Shown: positions 17,210 through 27,032, counted from the stretch's first letter. The stretch: 64,000 nucleotides of DNA from Sphingomonas gellani (GCF_900110035.1 NZ_FOCF01000011.1:1-64000), one strand, 5' to 3'. Notes: generated from the sequence alone by a model not told the origin. Translations and numbers: made by a program.

Positions 17210-18499
17210 TCAGACCTCTCCGGCCGAGAACCCCAGCCTGTCCAGCAACGCCGTGCGCGCCACGCGGCACTGGCGCCACAGGTCGGGGTCGCCGAGGTCG
17301 TCGGGGTGGATCGCCTCCGGCCAGTGGCGCGCGACCACCGCCTCGACGTCGTCGCAGACACGCTCGTCCAACAGGAAGCGCGGATCGATCGCCGCGGCCG
17401 CCGCCTCGTCCACCGCCACGCGCAACCGCAAACAGGCCGGGCCGCCGCCGTTGCGCATCGATTCGCGCACCTCCACCACCTCCAGCCGATCGATCGGGCC
17501 CGGCCCGGCGACCACCTCCTCCAGCCAGCGCCATACCTCCGGCGCGTCGCGTGTCTCGGCGGGCAGCACCAGCGTCATCTCTCCGGACGGCAGCGTGATC
17601 AGTTGGGAGTTGAACAGATAGGTCCGCACCGCCTGTTCCAACCCGATCCGGTTTGCGGGCGCCTCGACCACGATCAACCCCGGCATCGCGGCATGCAGCG
17701 CGTCCAGCACCGCCCCGCGATCCTCGAACGCCTGTTCGTGCGCGAACAGCACGTGCTCGTTCGCCACCGCGACCACATCGTTGTGGAACGCGCCTGCCGC
17801 GATCGCGGCCTCGCTCTGCCGGGCAAGCAGCACGCGCGTCGGGTCCAGCCCATGCCGCCGCGCCACCGCCGCGCTCGCGGCCCGGCTCTGGCGCGCGGGA
17901 AAGCCGCCCTCGTGCCGCTCGCCATACACGAACACCTCCACACCCGCCGCGTCATGGCGCGGGCACAGGCGCATGAAATTGGCCGCGCCCTCATCGCCCA
18001 GCCCGGCCGGTACCGCGTCATGCACCGCAAAGAACCGCTCGTTCCGAAAGGCCAGCCGTAGCTGGCGCGCCGTCTCCTGTGCCTCGATGCCGCGATGAAG
18101 CATGGTGGACAGGTTGGCGACGGACAGGTGGCAACGCCCATCGGCGGTGTCGGGCCCCGGCGACACCGTGCCCGCATTGGCCGTCCACATCGCGGATGCG
18201 GAAAAGGCGTTGCGCAGCAGGGCCGGTTCCTCCCGCCACGCCGCCGCGAACACCGCCTCGTCATCGCCGTCGAAGCCCAGCGCGCGCAGCCATGGCGCGT
18301 GCGGACGGTCGTGGGGCAACAACAGGCCCTGGCGCAGACCCAGCGCCATCATGCGCCGCATCTTGGCCAGCCCTTGCAGGGCGGCGGCGCGGGGCGCGGC
18401 AACCGCGCCGGCATTGGTGGCGGATGCGACGTTGCCGAACGACAGCCCGGCATAATTGTGGCTGGGTCCGATTAGCCCGTCGAAATTGATCTCCACCAT
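17210..18499 (-). CDS. astB: N-succinylarginine dihydrolase
   Basis: AstB removes two ammonia and CO2 from N2-succinylarginine to give N2-succinylornithine, step two of the arginine succinyltransferase (AST) pathway. The 429-residue protein opens with VEINFDGLIGPSHNYAGLS and has the catalytic cysteine in NGGGPACLRLRV (about Cys356) plus the HNDVVAVANEHVL segment. The start at 18499 is chosen because homologues begin there; an upstream extension is possible but unsupported. No astA, astC, astD or astE gene is next to it. Instead it lies downstream of a TonB receptor on the same strand, so the remaining pathway genes must be elsewhere or the enzyme is used differently. Confidence 0.93.
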   Translation of the reverse strand: MVEINFDGLIGPSHNYAGLSFGNVASATNAGAVAAPRAAALQGLAKMRRMMALGLRQGLLLPHDRPHAPWLRALGFDGDDEAVFAAAWREEPALLRNAFSASAMWTANAGTVSPGPDTADGRCHLSVANLSTMLHRGIEAQETARQLRLAFRNERFFAVHDAVPAGLGDEGAANFMRLCPRHDAAGVEVFVYGERHEGGFPARQSRAASAAVARRHGLDPTRVLLARQSEAAIAAGAFHNDVVAVANEHVLFAHEQAFEDRGAVLDALHAAMPGLIVVEAPANRIGLEQAVRTYLFNSQLITLPSGEMTLVLPAETRDAPEVWRWLEEVVAGPGPIDRLEVVEVRESMRNGGGPACLRLRVAVDEAAAAAIDPRFLLDERVCDDVEAVVARHWPEAIHPDDLGDPDLWRQCRVARTALLDRLGFSAGEV

Positions 18500-18719
18500 C
18501 GTCCCGCGCGCGCCCATCTGACCGGTCCATCTCCCCACCGCCGGCGGCTCCATCGCGCCGCCGTCGATCGGGTCAGGAGATACGCGCAATCGGGGCGGGC
18601 GCAAGGATCGACGCCCCCCCGATGCTCGTCCGACGATGCGGCCACCGACCCCCGCTCAAACACTGCGGGGGGTCGGGCGTTGAGCGGGAACGATCCGGCT
18701 CCGACGCCCGGCCTTCCCA

Positions 18720-21467
18720 TCAATATTTGAACCGCGCACCCAGGTAGAAGATGCGGCCGTTGTCGTAAAAGGCCCGGAAGCGATCCGTGGTGCCGGAATA
18801 CAGCCGGATCTTCTCGTTCGTCAGGTTCACGGCATCCGCGGTCAGCGTGACGTTGTCGGTCAGCTTCAGGTTGATCGACGCGTCCAGCGACTCCGTCGCC
18901 CGCTGGTTCAACGCCACTGCGCGATCGATGTTGATGAAGAATTTCGAGCGATAGGTGTAGGCGACGCGCGCCGACAGCCAGTCATTCTCGAAATAGCCGA
19001 CCAGGTTGGCGGCGTGCTTGGAACTGCCGGGCACCTGCGTCCCGTCATCCGCCTGGGCGTCGGCATAGGTGTAGTTGGCCTGCACGCCGAAACCGGCGAA
19101 CAGCGGCCGTTGCAGCTGCACCTCCACGCCCTTGATCGTGCCGCCGGCGCCGTTCGACCGGCGATTGATGTCGAACGCGCAGTTGTACAGGTTGTCGCCG
19201 CCGGGGATCACGGTGCAGCGCGACAGAGTCGGCGTGGTGGTCTGCACCGGAAACACCTCCCGATCGGTGGTGTTCACGATGAACGACTTCAGCTGCTTGT
19301 AGAATCCGGCGACCGCCACGATCGTCTCGCGATCCGGATACCATTCCAGCGACATGTCGAGCTGATTGGCGCGGAACGGGTTCACATAGGGGTCGCCGCC
19401 ATCGCCGGTCAGCGCACCGGGGTTCAGGCTGACCCGCGGCACGATGTCGGTGTAATCGGGCCGCGTCACGGTGCGGCCCGCGCCGAAGCGGAACGTGACC
19501 TGGTCGGTCAGCGGAATGCGCAGGTTGAACGACGGCAGGATGTCCGTGTACGCCCGCTCCACCGTGATCGGCGTGTAGCTGCCGAACGCGTTGTCGATCG
19601 AACCGGCGCCGCCCGTGCCGACCTGGTTGCCGGTCGAACGCTGTTCGGTGCGGATCACGCGCACCCCGACATTGCCGCTATACTGCTCGTCCGTGCCGCC
19701 CAGCTTCAGCATGGCATAGCCGCCATACGTCCGCTCCTTGATGGCGTAATTCTCCGGCGGGTTGATGATCCGCGCGCGCGCCGCCGCCGGCAGGGCGTTC
19801 AGGATGTCCTTCAGCTTGCCCTGGTCGATCTGGAAATAGCTGGTCAGCGTGCCGGGCAGCGCCGATCCGTCCAGGTAATCGTCCGGCGTCAGGCCGCCCG
19901 CGAAATCCGCCGACGTACACGCCCGGCCACCGCACCCGCTGGATGACAGCGGCACGAAGAAATTGCCGTAGGTGGTGCCGAAAAAGCCGGTTCGGCGGTT
20001 ATGATCGGTGAACTTGCCCCCGACCCTCAAGCCGCTGATCGCGCCGAAGTGCAGGTCCTGATCCAGATCGACATAGGCATAGGTCTCGTTGTCGGAATTG
20101 GTGATCCGGTTCAGCGAGGCGAAGTCGAATGCCAGCGATGCGGGGTTGGTCGGGTCGATCCCGCCGCCATAGCGGACCTGCGGCACCCGGCCGGTGATGT
20201 CGAACGTGAAGCTGCCCGGCGCGCCACCCTCGTAAAAGGGCTGGGACGACGTGTTGCCGACCGCCTTCGTGTAACCGCCCTTCAGGTGCAGTTTCGTGCC
20301 CTCGGCGGGGCTCCACAACACGTCCGCATCGCCGGACCACACCTGCGCATAGGCTTCGCGGGCGATGGCGTCGAAGACCACCGCACGACCACCGGGCACG
20401 GACGTCACGGTGCCCGATGTCACCGTGCCGTTGGCGTTCACCGCCGCATTGGTCAGCGTGCCGCCATTGCCCAGCGCGTTCGACGTCCAGGCCATGAAGT
20501 TCTGGTTGAAATTGTCCGCGTTAAACCGGGAGTAGAGCCCGGTCAGGTTGACCTCCAGCGATTCCGACGGCCGGAACTGGACGCCGATATTGCCGCCGAA
20601 GCGCTCGCGATCCTGCTTGAACAATGCGGAGCCGATCAGGTTGGGCACCTGCACCGCCTGGCCGTTCACCACCCCATCCACATAGCCCAGCACCTCCGCA
20701 CCGTCGCGGCGCAGGCGGCGTTTCTGGTACACGCCGCCGACCAGGATGCCGAACGTCTCCGCGTCGTTCTTCCAACTGACCAGCGCGGATGCCTGCGGGT
20801 CGAACTTGTCCGACTTTTCCGAATACACCGCCTGCGCCGACCCCGACACCGTCCAGCGGGCAAGGTCGAGCGGGTTGCGCGTATGGACGTTGATCGTGGC
20901 ACCGATGCCGCCCTCCTCCACGTCCGCCTGGGGCGACTTGTACACGTCGAGCTGGCCGACGATCTCCGCCGGCAGCGTCAGGTAGTTGAATGAGCGCGTG
21001 GCGGCGAGCTGATCCTCGATGAACCAGTCGGCGGTGGCGACATTGTGCCCGTTCAGCAGGGTCTTGGTCAGGTTGACGTTGGTGCCGCGCACCGACACGC
21101 GCTCACCCTCGCCGAACGTGCGGTTGATGACCACGCCTGGCACCCGCTGCAACGCCTCGGCGACGTTCTTGTCCGGAAACTTGCCGATGTCCTCGGCCGA
21201 CAGCACGTCCGCGATCACCGTGGACTGGCGCTTGGCGTCGATCGACTTGCGGATCGATGCGCGGATGCCTGTGACCACGATGTCGCCCGGCTCTCCCGTC
21301 GAGGCCGCCGCCGTGTCGGTCTGTCCTGCGCCTGCCTGTGGCTGGCCGCTCTGGGGGGTGTCGGTGGGGACCTGGTCGGCTGGAACGGTCTGCGCGGCGG
21401 CCGGCGCGGCGAGCGATGCCAGCGCAAGAACGGCGACGGAGGCGGAATACAGGCGGATCTTGGTCAT
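18720..21467 (-). CDS. TonB-dependent receptor
   Basis: A 915-residue outer-membrane receptor that imports a substrate with energy from TonB-ExbBD. It has a signal peptide (about 1-25), a plug domain (GDIVVTGIRASI TonB-box region, DIGKFPDKNVAEALQRVPGV, SVRGTNVNLTKTLLNGH) and a large beta-barrel ending in aromatic YLGARFKY. The DKNVAEALQRVPGV plug and its size fit the Xanthomonas/sphingomonad subfamily (TIGR01782 type) usually used for sugars, peptides or other scarce nutrients. The start at 21467 has GGGGAGA 6 bases upstream. Neighbours are astB (same strand) and a divergent MHS transporter, suggesting an uptake route for an amino-acid or organic-acid compound (inference). Confidence 0.93.
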   Translation of the reverse strand: MTKIRLYSASVAVLALASLAAPAAAQTVPADQVPTDTPQSGQPQAGAGQTDTAAASTGEPGDIVVTGIRASIRKSIDAKRQSTVIADVLSAEDIGKFPDKNVAEALQRVPGVVINRTFGEGERVSVRGTNVNLTKTLLNGHNVATADWFIEDQLAATRSFNYLTLPAEIVGQLDVYKSPQADVEEGGIGATINVHTRNPLDLARWTVSGSAQAVYSEKSDKFDPQASALVSWKNDAETFGILVGGVYQKRRLRRDGAEVLGYVDGVVNGQAVQVPNLIGSALFKQDRERFGGNIGVQFRPSESLEVNLTGLYSRFNADNFNQNFMAWTSNALGNGGTLTNAAVNANGTVTSGTVTSVPGGRAVVFDAIAREAYAQVWSGDADVLWSPAEGTKLHLKGGYTKAVGNTSSQPFYEGGAPGSFTFDITGRVPQVRYGGGIDPTNPASLAFDFASLNRITNSDNETYAYVDLDQDLHFGAISGLRVGGKFTDHNRRTGFFGTTYGNFFVPLSSSGCGGRACTSADFAGGLTPDDYLDGSALPGTLTSYFQIDQGKLKDILNALPAAARARIINPPENYAIKERTYGGYAMLKLGGTDEQYSGNVGVRVIRTEQRSTGNQVGTGGAGSIDNAFGSYTPITVERAYTDILPSFNLRIPLTDQVTFRFGAGRTVTRPDYTDIVPRVSLNPGALTGDGGDPYVNPFRANQLDMSLEWYPDRETIVAVAGFYKQLKSFIVNTTDREVFPVQTTTPTLSRCTVIPGGDNLYNCAFDINRRSNGAGGTIKGVEVQLQRPLFAGFGVQANYTYADAQADDGTQVPGSSKHAANLVGYFENDWLSARVAYTYRSKFFINIDRAVALNQRATESLDASINLKLTDNVTLTADAVNLTNEKIRLYSGTTDRFRAFYDNGRIFYLGARFKY

Positions 21468-21868
21468 GTCGCATCTCCCCAAAGTTGCCACAGCCCACCC
21501 GGTTCTTACCGCTATGACCAATGGCAGAACATTCACATACCAATTGCCTGTAACATCCGTGTAACGAAGCGTGACAGTCAAGGCTACAATGAGCGTTCAC
21601 ATCGCCGCCGCGTGAAAACATCGCCCGCTGTGACTTGCGGGAGACAGTTGGCACTTTATTGGTCTGCACAGTCGAAGTGACGGACCTCTCCGTAAAACGC
21701 TCAGGCACCCCGAAAGCGCCGCCGGCCATCGAAGGTCGTGCAGGACACGCCGCGCGACTTCCGCGCCTTTCGCGCAGGCGAACGATCCAGGCGACGACGT
21801 GTCGGCACATGTGTAGGACATCCGCCGAACAGCCGACCCTGCCGCCTTCGTCTCTCAGGAGTAGCCCG
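21468..21868. other. 400-base divergent promoter region (TonB receptor / MHS transporter)
   Basis: The gap contains no credible gene. It includes a direct repeat TGTAAC at 21549-21554 and 21560-21565, 11 bases apart (about one helical turn), which could be an operator for both genes. The receptor has a good Shine-Dalgarno sequence next to its ATG. No terminator or RNA element was recognised. Confidence 0.5.
21549..21565. promoter_or_regulatory. Direct repeat TGTAAC-N5-TGTAAC, candidate operator
   Basis: Two identical hexamers, TGTAAC, spaced 11 bases start to start, lie 82 bases upstream of the TonB-receptor ATG and about 300 upstream of the MHS transporter. Same-face direct repeats are typical binding sites for regulators. 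The regulator is unknown and chance cannot be excluded. Confidence 0.3.
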
Positions 21869-23134
21869 ATGCCAAAGGCGCCGCCCGCCATCACCACCCG
21901 ATCGATGGCGCTCGCGGCCTTTTCGACGGTGGTCGAATGGTACGACTTCACCGTCTACCTGTACCTCGCCACCGTACTCGCCCGGGTCTTCTATGGCGGG
22001 GGCGGCACGTCGCTGGCGGCGACGCTTGGCGGGTTCGCCATCGCCTATCTGATGCGGCCCCTGGGCGCGGTCGTGTTCGGCCATGTCGGCGATCGCTACG
22101 GCCGCCGCCGAACGCTGCTCCTGTCGATGGCGCTGATGACCGGCGCGATGCTCGCCACCGCGATGCTCCCCACCCATGCCGCCATCGGCCCGGCGGCGGG
22201 CTGGCTGCTGCTGGCGCTGCGTTGCGTCATGGCCTTTGCGGTGGGTGGGGAATATACCGGCGTCGTCGCCTATCTGCTGGAGGGGGCGCGGCCGAATCAG
22301 CGCGGACTGGTCACCGCCACCGCCGCCGCCGCCAGCGAGGTCGGCGGGCTGGCCGCGGTCGGCATATCGGCGCTGACCGTCGGTGCGATGAGCACGGCCG
22401 CGCTGGATGGCTGGGGCTGGCGCATCCCGTTCCTGGTCGGCGCTGCGCTGGCGGCCGTGGTGTGGATCGCCCGCTCTGCCATGGACGAGTCGCCGGATTG
22501 GGAACGCGCGAGGGCGGAGGGAACCGTGCCGGACAATCCGCTACGCACGGCGCTGACCCATCACCGCGCCGGCATTGCCCGCGGCTTCGCCATCTCCGCG
22601 CTCGGATCGATCACTTATTATGTCGGCATCACCTATGTTCCGGCCTTCCTGACCACGGTCGGCCGATTGGCGGAGACACGGGCGCTGTGGCTGTCGACCG
22701 TCGCCGCGGTGGTGGTGATCGCGGTGACGCCGCTGGTCGGCGCGCTGTCGGATCGTTGGGGGCGGCGGCCGGTGCTGGTCGCGCTCGCGCTGCTCGCCGC
22801 CGTGCTGCCGCTCACCCTGTTCGGCTGGATGGCAGGCGGATCGGCGGCGGAGGTGACCGCAGGCGCGCTGCTGCTGGCGGCATTGGCCGGCGGGGTCAGC
22901 GCGGTAGGGGCCGTCGCGACGGCCGAACAGTTTCCCGGCGAAGGGCGCCTGAGCGGCCTGGCATTCGGAGCGACCACCGCGACCGCCATCTTCGGCGGCC
23001 TGACACCGCTCGGCGCGCATCTGTTGACGGAGCGGACCGGCTGGGCACCGGCACCCGGCGCGATGATCGCCGTCGTCGCACTGGTCGTGCTGCCGGTGCT
23101 GATCCGCCTGCCGCGTCCGAAGACCGACGGTTGA
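21869..23134 (+). CDS. MFS transporter, metabolite:H+ symporter (MHS) subfamily
   Basis: A 421-residue, 12-helix major facilitator protein. The N terminus has the MHS hallmark VVEWYDFTVYLYLA and the inter-helix loop GHVGDRYGRRRTLL; the central RGLVTA-SEVGGLA and SDRWGRRPVL motifs follow. MHS proteins (ProP, KgtP, CitA, ShiA) take up organic acids, betaines or amino acids with protons. AGGAG lies 8 bases before the chosen ATG. It is divergent from a TonB receptor, so the two could bring one substrate across the outer and the inner membrane. The substrate is not known. Confidence 0.92.
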   Translation: MPKAPPAITTRSMALAAFSTVVEWYDFTVYLYLATVLARVFYGGGGTSLAATLGGFAIAYLMRPLGAVVFGHVGDRYGRRRTLLLSMALMTGAMLATAMLPTHAAIGPAAGWLLLALRCVMAFAVGGEYTGVVAYLLEGARPNQRGLVTATAAAASEVGGLAAVGISALTVGAMSTAALDGWGWRIPFLVGAALAAVVWIARSAMDESPDWERARAEGTVPDNPLRTALTHHRAGIARGFAISALGSITYYVGITYVPAFLTTVGRLAETRALWLSTVAAVVVIAVTPLVGALSDRWGRRPVLVALALLAAVLPLTLFGWMAGGSAAEVTAGALLLAALAGGVSAVGAVATAEQFPGEGRLSGLAFGATTATAIFGGLTPLGAHLLTERTGWAPAPGAMIAVVALVVLPVLIRLPRPKTDG

Positions 23135-23364
23135 GGCGGCGCGCGGCCTGAGAGTCATCGCGCACGCCCACTGGCGGCAAGGCGTTGTCTGCCCGATGTA
23201 CCACGTTCAGGCGACCGCGATCCCAGCGCTCAACGAGAACAGGTCGATCGCCCCCGCCGCCGATGAAGGCCGCCGGCCAGCGGGCCGATAGGAGTCACCT
23301 CGCGGTCGCCCACCTCACGGCGACGGACAGCGACACTGCGCTGCCCGTCACGACCGGATCGGCG

Positions 23365-24651
23365 TCAGGCCACCTCCGCGTCCAGCCCGTACGCGGTATG
23401 CAGCACGCGCACCGCCAGTTCCGTCTCGTCCTCGTGGATCAACACCGACACCTTGATCTCGCTGGTGGAGATGGCGAGGATGTTGATGCCCCGCTGCCCC
23501 AGCGTGGTGAACATCTGGCTCGCCACGCCCGCATGGCTGCGCATGCCGACCCCCACCACGCTGATCTTCGCCACGCGGGTGTCGTGGATCAGGTCGCCGA
23601 AGCCGATCGCCTCGCGCGCCTGATTCAGCGCCTCCAGCGACCGGGGCAGGTCGGCCGCCGGCACGGTGAAGGTCACGTCCGTCGCGCTCGCGGAACCGCC
23701 GCCGTTGCTCTGGTGCGCGATGTTCTGGATGATCATGTCGACGTTGATGTTGGCGGCGGCCAGCGGCTCGAAGATCGCGGCCACCGCACCCGGCTTGTCC
23801 GGCACCGCTGTCAGCGTGATCTTGGCCTCGTTCTTGTCGTGCGCGATGCCGGTGATGAGCTGCCGTTCCACCTCGTCGATCTCCTCTTCCCCCACGATCA
23901 TCGTGCCGGGCAATGTGTCCGCCATGGGTGCCCCCTCCACGTCGGCGCCGCCCGTGAAGGACGACAGCACCTGGACGCGGACCTGTTCCTTCATCGCCAG
24001 CCCGACCGACCGGGTCTGGAGCACCTTGGCCCCGACCGAGGCGAGCTCCAGCATCTCCTCGTACGTGACCTTTTTCAGCTTGCGCGCGCGCGGCACGATG
24101 CGCGGATCGGTGGTGTAGACGCCGTCGACATCGGTGTAGATGTCGCACCGGTCCGCCTTCACCGCCGCCGCCACCGCCACCGCCGACGTGTCCGATCCGC
24201 CGCGGCCCAGCGTGGTGATGCGGTTGCCCTCCGCCACGCCTTGGAAGCCGGGGATCACCGCCACCTCGCCCGACATCAGCCCGGCGAGCAGCGCGTCCGT
24301 CTCGATCGTGCCGATCCGCGCCTTGGCGAACGCCTCGTCGGTATGGACCGGCAATTGCCAGCCCAGCCACGACCGTGCCGGCACGCCGATCGCCTGCAAT
24401 GCGATGGCCAGCAACCCGCTGGTGATCTGTTCGCCCGCCGACACCACCACGTCATATTCGCGCGGATCGTACAGCGCCGACGCCTCGCGGCAGAACCCGA
24501 CCAGCCGGTCGGTTTCGCCAGCCATGGCGGACACCACCACGGCGACCTCGTTCCCGGCGTCCACCTCGCGTTTGACGCGCGCCGCGACCGTCCGGATCCG
24601 TTCGATCCCCGCCATGGAGGTTCCGCCGAACTTCATCACGATCCGCGCCAT
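23365..24651 (-). CDS. lysC: Aspartate kinase
   Basis: Aspartokinase phosphorylates aspartate, the first step toward lysine, methionine, threonine and diaminopimelate. The 428-residue single-function enzyme has the kinase start IVMKFGGTSM, the TLGRGGSDTSAVA nucleotide/aspartate-binding loop, VDGVYTTDPR, and two C-terminal ACT domains (about 265-340 and 345-425; VAAIFEPLAAANINVDMIIQN and VSVLIHEDE regions) for feedback control. It is divergent from ubiG with 53 bases between the starts, an arrangement often seen in alphaproteobacteria. A 230-base gap with no recognisable feature lies beyond its stop. Confidence 0.96.
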   Translation of the reverse strand: MARIVMKFGGTSMAGIERIRTVAARVKREVDAGNEVAVVVSAMAGETDRLVGFCREASALYDPREYDVVVSAGEQITSGLLAIALQAIGVPARSWLGWQLPVHTDEAFAKARIGTIETDALLAGLMSGEVAVIPGFQGVAEGNRITTLGRGGSDTSAVAVAAAVKADRCDIYTDVDGVYTTDPRIVPRARKLKKVTYEEMLELASVGAKVLQTRSVGLAMKEQVRVQVLSSFTGGADVEGAPMADTLPGTMIVGEEEIDEVERQLITGIAHDKNEAKITLTAVPDKPGAVAAIFEPLAAANINVDMIIQNIAHQSNGGGSASATDVTFTVPAADLPRSLEALNQAREAIGFGDLIHDTRVAKISVVGVGMRSHAGVASQMFTTLGQRGINILAISTSEIKVSVLIHEDETELAVRVLHTAYGLDAEVA

Positions 24652-24704
24652 GGCGTGTCAGGGTCCTCCTTGGGAAAGAGCGGCGGCCCTGATAGGAACC
24701 GGGC

Positions 24705-25466
24705 ATGACCATGGCAAGCACCGCGCCCGTTCCTTCCGAAACCTCTGCCGGCACGACGATCGACCCGCGAGAGGCCGCGCATTTCGGCCGCATGGCGGCG
24801 GACTGGTGGGATCCGAAGGGGTCGTCGGCGATGCTGCACCGGCTGAACCCGCCGCGCCTGTCGTACATCCGCGCCGCCGTCGACGCGCATTGGAACACCG
24901 ACACGTCCGGTTTCAGGCCGCTGGCGGGGCGTACGGCACTCGACCTGGGCTGCGGCGCCGGTTTGCTGTGCGAGCCGCTTGCGCGGCTGGGCGCGGACGT
25001 CACCGGCATCGACGCCGCACCGGAGAATATCGTGGCGGCACAGGCCCATGCGACCCTGTCCGGCCTGCCGATCACCTATGGCGCGGGCAGCATCGCCGCG
25101 ATCGGGGAGCAGCGCTTCGACCTGGTCACCAGCCTGGAGGTGATCGAGCATGTCGACGATCCGGCCGCCTTCGTCCGTGGTCTGGCGGGGGCGCTGGCCG
25201 ATGATGGGCTGATGATCCTGTCGACGCCCAACCGCACGCCCCTGTCGCGGCTGGCGATGATCACGCTGGCGGAGGGGACCGGCCGCATCCCGCGCGGCAC
25301 GCACGACTGGCACCGCTTCCTCACACCGGACGACCTCACCGGCTTGTTGGTGGAGGCCGGCCTGGCGGTGCGCGACATACGCGGCCTGTCGTTCAGCCCG
25401 ACGCGCGGGTTCGAACTCAGCGAATCCACCGCGCTCGATTATCTGGTGACCGCCGTCCGCGCTTAA
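24705..25466 (+). CDS. ubiG: Ubiquinone biosynthesis O-methyltransferase
   Basis: UbiG carries out both O-methylations of ubiquinone synthesis with S-adenosylmethionine. The 253-residue protein has the family start AAHFGRMAADWWDPKGSSAMLHRLNP-type region, the SAM-binding loop LDLGCGAGLLCEPLARLG, then SLEVIEHVDDPAAF and the late THDWHRFLTPDDL motif specific to UbiG. A second ATG two codons downstream is an equally possible start. With coq7 (27524-28057) it is the second ubiquinone gene in this window. Confidence 0.95.
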   Translation: MTMASTAPVPSETSAGTTIDPREAAHFGRMAADWWDPKGSSAMLHRLNPPRLSYIRAAVDAHWNTDTSGFRPLAGRTALDLGCGAGLLCEPLARLGADVTGIDAAPENIVAAQAHATLSGLPITYGAGSIAAIGEQRFDLVTSLEVIEHVDDPAAFVRGLAGALADDGLMILSTPNRTPLSRLAMITLAEGTGRIPRGTHDWHRFLTPDDLTGLLVEAGLAVRDIRGLSFSPTRGFELSESTALDYLVTAVRA

Positions 25467-25493
25467 GCGCGCAGACGGCAAACCCGGACACGT

Positions 25494-26288
25494 TCAAAAC
25501 GTCGCCGGGTCGGGTCCCATCCGCTCGCCCCGGTCCAGCGCATCGATCGCCGCCACGTCCTCCGGGCTCAGCGACAGGTCGGCGGCGGCGACATTGTCCG
25601 CCAGATGGTCCGCGCTCGACGCCTTGGGGATCACCGACAGGCCGTGCGCCAGATGCCAGGCGATCACCACGCGCGCCGCGGAGCATCCATGCGCCGCCGC
25701 GATCCGTGCGATCGTGTCGTCCTGCAACACGTCCTTGCCTTGGCCGATCGGGCTCCAGCTCTGCGTCACGATGCCGTGCGCCTCGTGGAACGCCCGCGCC
25801 TCGTGCTGCTGGAAAAAGGGATGCAGCTCGATCTGGTTCACCGCCGGGGTCACGCCGGTCGCCCCGATGATCCGCTCCAGATGGTCGAGGAGGAAATTGG
25901 ATACACCGATCGAGCGTGCCTTGCCTGCGTCGCGCAACCGGATCAGCGCCTCCCACGCCTCGACATAGCGGTCGTCGCCCGGCACCGGCCAGTGGATCAG
26001 ATACAGGTCGACCGCATCGACACCCAACAGGGCCAGGCTTTCGTCCAGCGCGGCCGCCGTATCGCCGTGCCGGTCGTTCCACAGCTTGGTCGTCAAGAAC
26101 GCCTCGCTGCTTTTCAGCCCGTCGCCGACACCGCGCTCGTTGCCATAGATCGCGGCGGTGTCGACCAGGCGGAAACCATGGTCCAGCCCGTCGCGGACGA
26201 TCGCCGCCACCTGGCTGTCGTTGATCTGGTACGTGCCCATGCCCAGCCGGGGCATGGAGCGACCATCGTTCAGTGTGAAATCCTGCAT
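25494..26288 (-). CDS. Aldo/keto reductase
   Basis: A 264-residue NADPH-dependent oxidoreductase of the AKR superfamily, nearest in pattern to 2,5-diketo-D-gluconate reductases and small-aldehyde reductases. The full catalytic tetrad is visible: Asp43 and Tyr48 (in DTAAIYGNE), Lys68 (TTKLW) and His99 (LIHWP). The cofactor-binding end has SVIPKASS. The ATG at 26288 gives the normal family start FTLNDGRSMPRLGMGTYQ. It is convergent with ubiG and divergent from the dedA-like gene, whose ATG is 88 bases away. Confidence 0.92.
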   Translation of the reverse strand: MQDFTLNDGRSMPRLGMGTYQINDSQVAAIVRDGLDHGFRLVDTAAIYGNERGVGDGLKSSEAFLTTKLWNDRHGDTAAALDESLALLGVDAVDLYLIHWPVPGDDRYVEAWEALIRLRDAGKARSIGVSNFLLDHLERIIGATGVTPAVNQIELHPFFQQHEARAFHEAHGIVTQSWSPIGQGKDVLQDDTIARIAAAHGCSAARVVIAWHLAHGLSVIPKASSADHLADNVAAADLSLSPEDVAAIDALDRGERMGPDPATF

Positions 26289-26375
26289 CCACAGCCAACC
26301 GTCCACCCGCGACGGCGGTTCCACGAGCGGGGCCGCCGTTGACCACTCGGTCCGCTTCGGCCAAGCCCCGCGCCC

Positions 26376-27011
26376 ATGTTCGAAACCATCCTCGGCGCAC
26401 TCGCCAATTTCGTGATCGCGGTGATCTCCGCCGGCGGGTATCTGGGCATCATGCTGCTGATGGCGATCGAAAGCGCCTGCGTGCCGCTGCCCTCCGAACT
26501 CATCATGCCGTTCGCGGGCTATCTGGTGTCGACCGGTCGTTTCGAGCTGTTCCTTGCTGCCACCGCGGGCGCACTGGGCTGCAATCTCGGCTCGATCGTC
26601 GCCTATGAGGTGGGCAAGCGCGGTGGCCGGCCGGTGGTGGAACGCTGGGGCAGGTATCTCCTGATCGGCGCGGACGAACTTGACATGGCCGACCGCTTCT
26701 TCGAGCGATGGGGCAAATGGGCGGTGCTGATCGGGCGACTGCTGCCGGTGATCCGCACGTTCATCGCCTTTCCCGCCGGCATGGCGCGGATGCGGCTGGT
26801 GCCGTTCCACATCTACACCTTTATCGGATCGTGGCCGTTCTGCTTCTTCCTCGCCTGGGTCGGCATGACGCTCGGCGACAAGTGGCACACGGATCCGCGT
26901 CTGAAGGCCGCGTTCCACCGGTTGGACGCGGTGATCGGCGTGCTGCTGGTCGCGGCGGTCGCCTTCTACGTGTGGCACCGGATCCGCGGCATCCGCAAGA
27001 ACCGCGCCTGA
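26376..27011 (+). CDS. DedA family (SNARE-associated) membrane protein
   Basis: A 211-residue inner-membrane protein of the DedA/VTT family, now linked to phospholipid scrambling or undecaprenyl-phosphate recycling and to membrane homeostasis. The family acidic site is clear in MLLMAIESACVPLPSELIMPFAGYL, and the conserved arginine-proline segment is FERWGKWAVLIGRLLPVIRTFIAFPAGMARM. Five or six hydrophobic segments are present, with a basic tail (RGIRKNRA). It appears monocistronic and converges on the secreted-protein gene at 27033. Confidence 0.92.
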   Translation: MFETILGALANFVIAVISAGGYLGIMLLMAIESACVPLPSELIMPFAGYLVSTGRFELFLAATAGALGCNLGSIVAYEVGKRGGRPVVERWGRYLLIGADELDMADRFFERWGKWAVLIGRLLPVIRTFIAFPAGMARMRLVPFHIYTFIGSWPFCFFLAWVGMTLGDKWHTDPRLKAAFHRLDAVIGVLLVAAVAFYVWHRIRGIRKNRA

Positions 27012-27032
27012 CCGCGCGCACGGTCCGGTTCA

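Noticed and set aside
23135..23364. Possible gene or RNA between the MHS transporter and lysC
   Set aside because: 230 bases; no conserved motif, no good start and no hairpin. Left as spacer.
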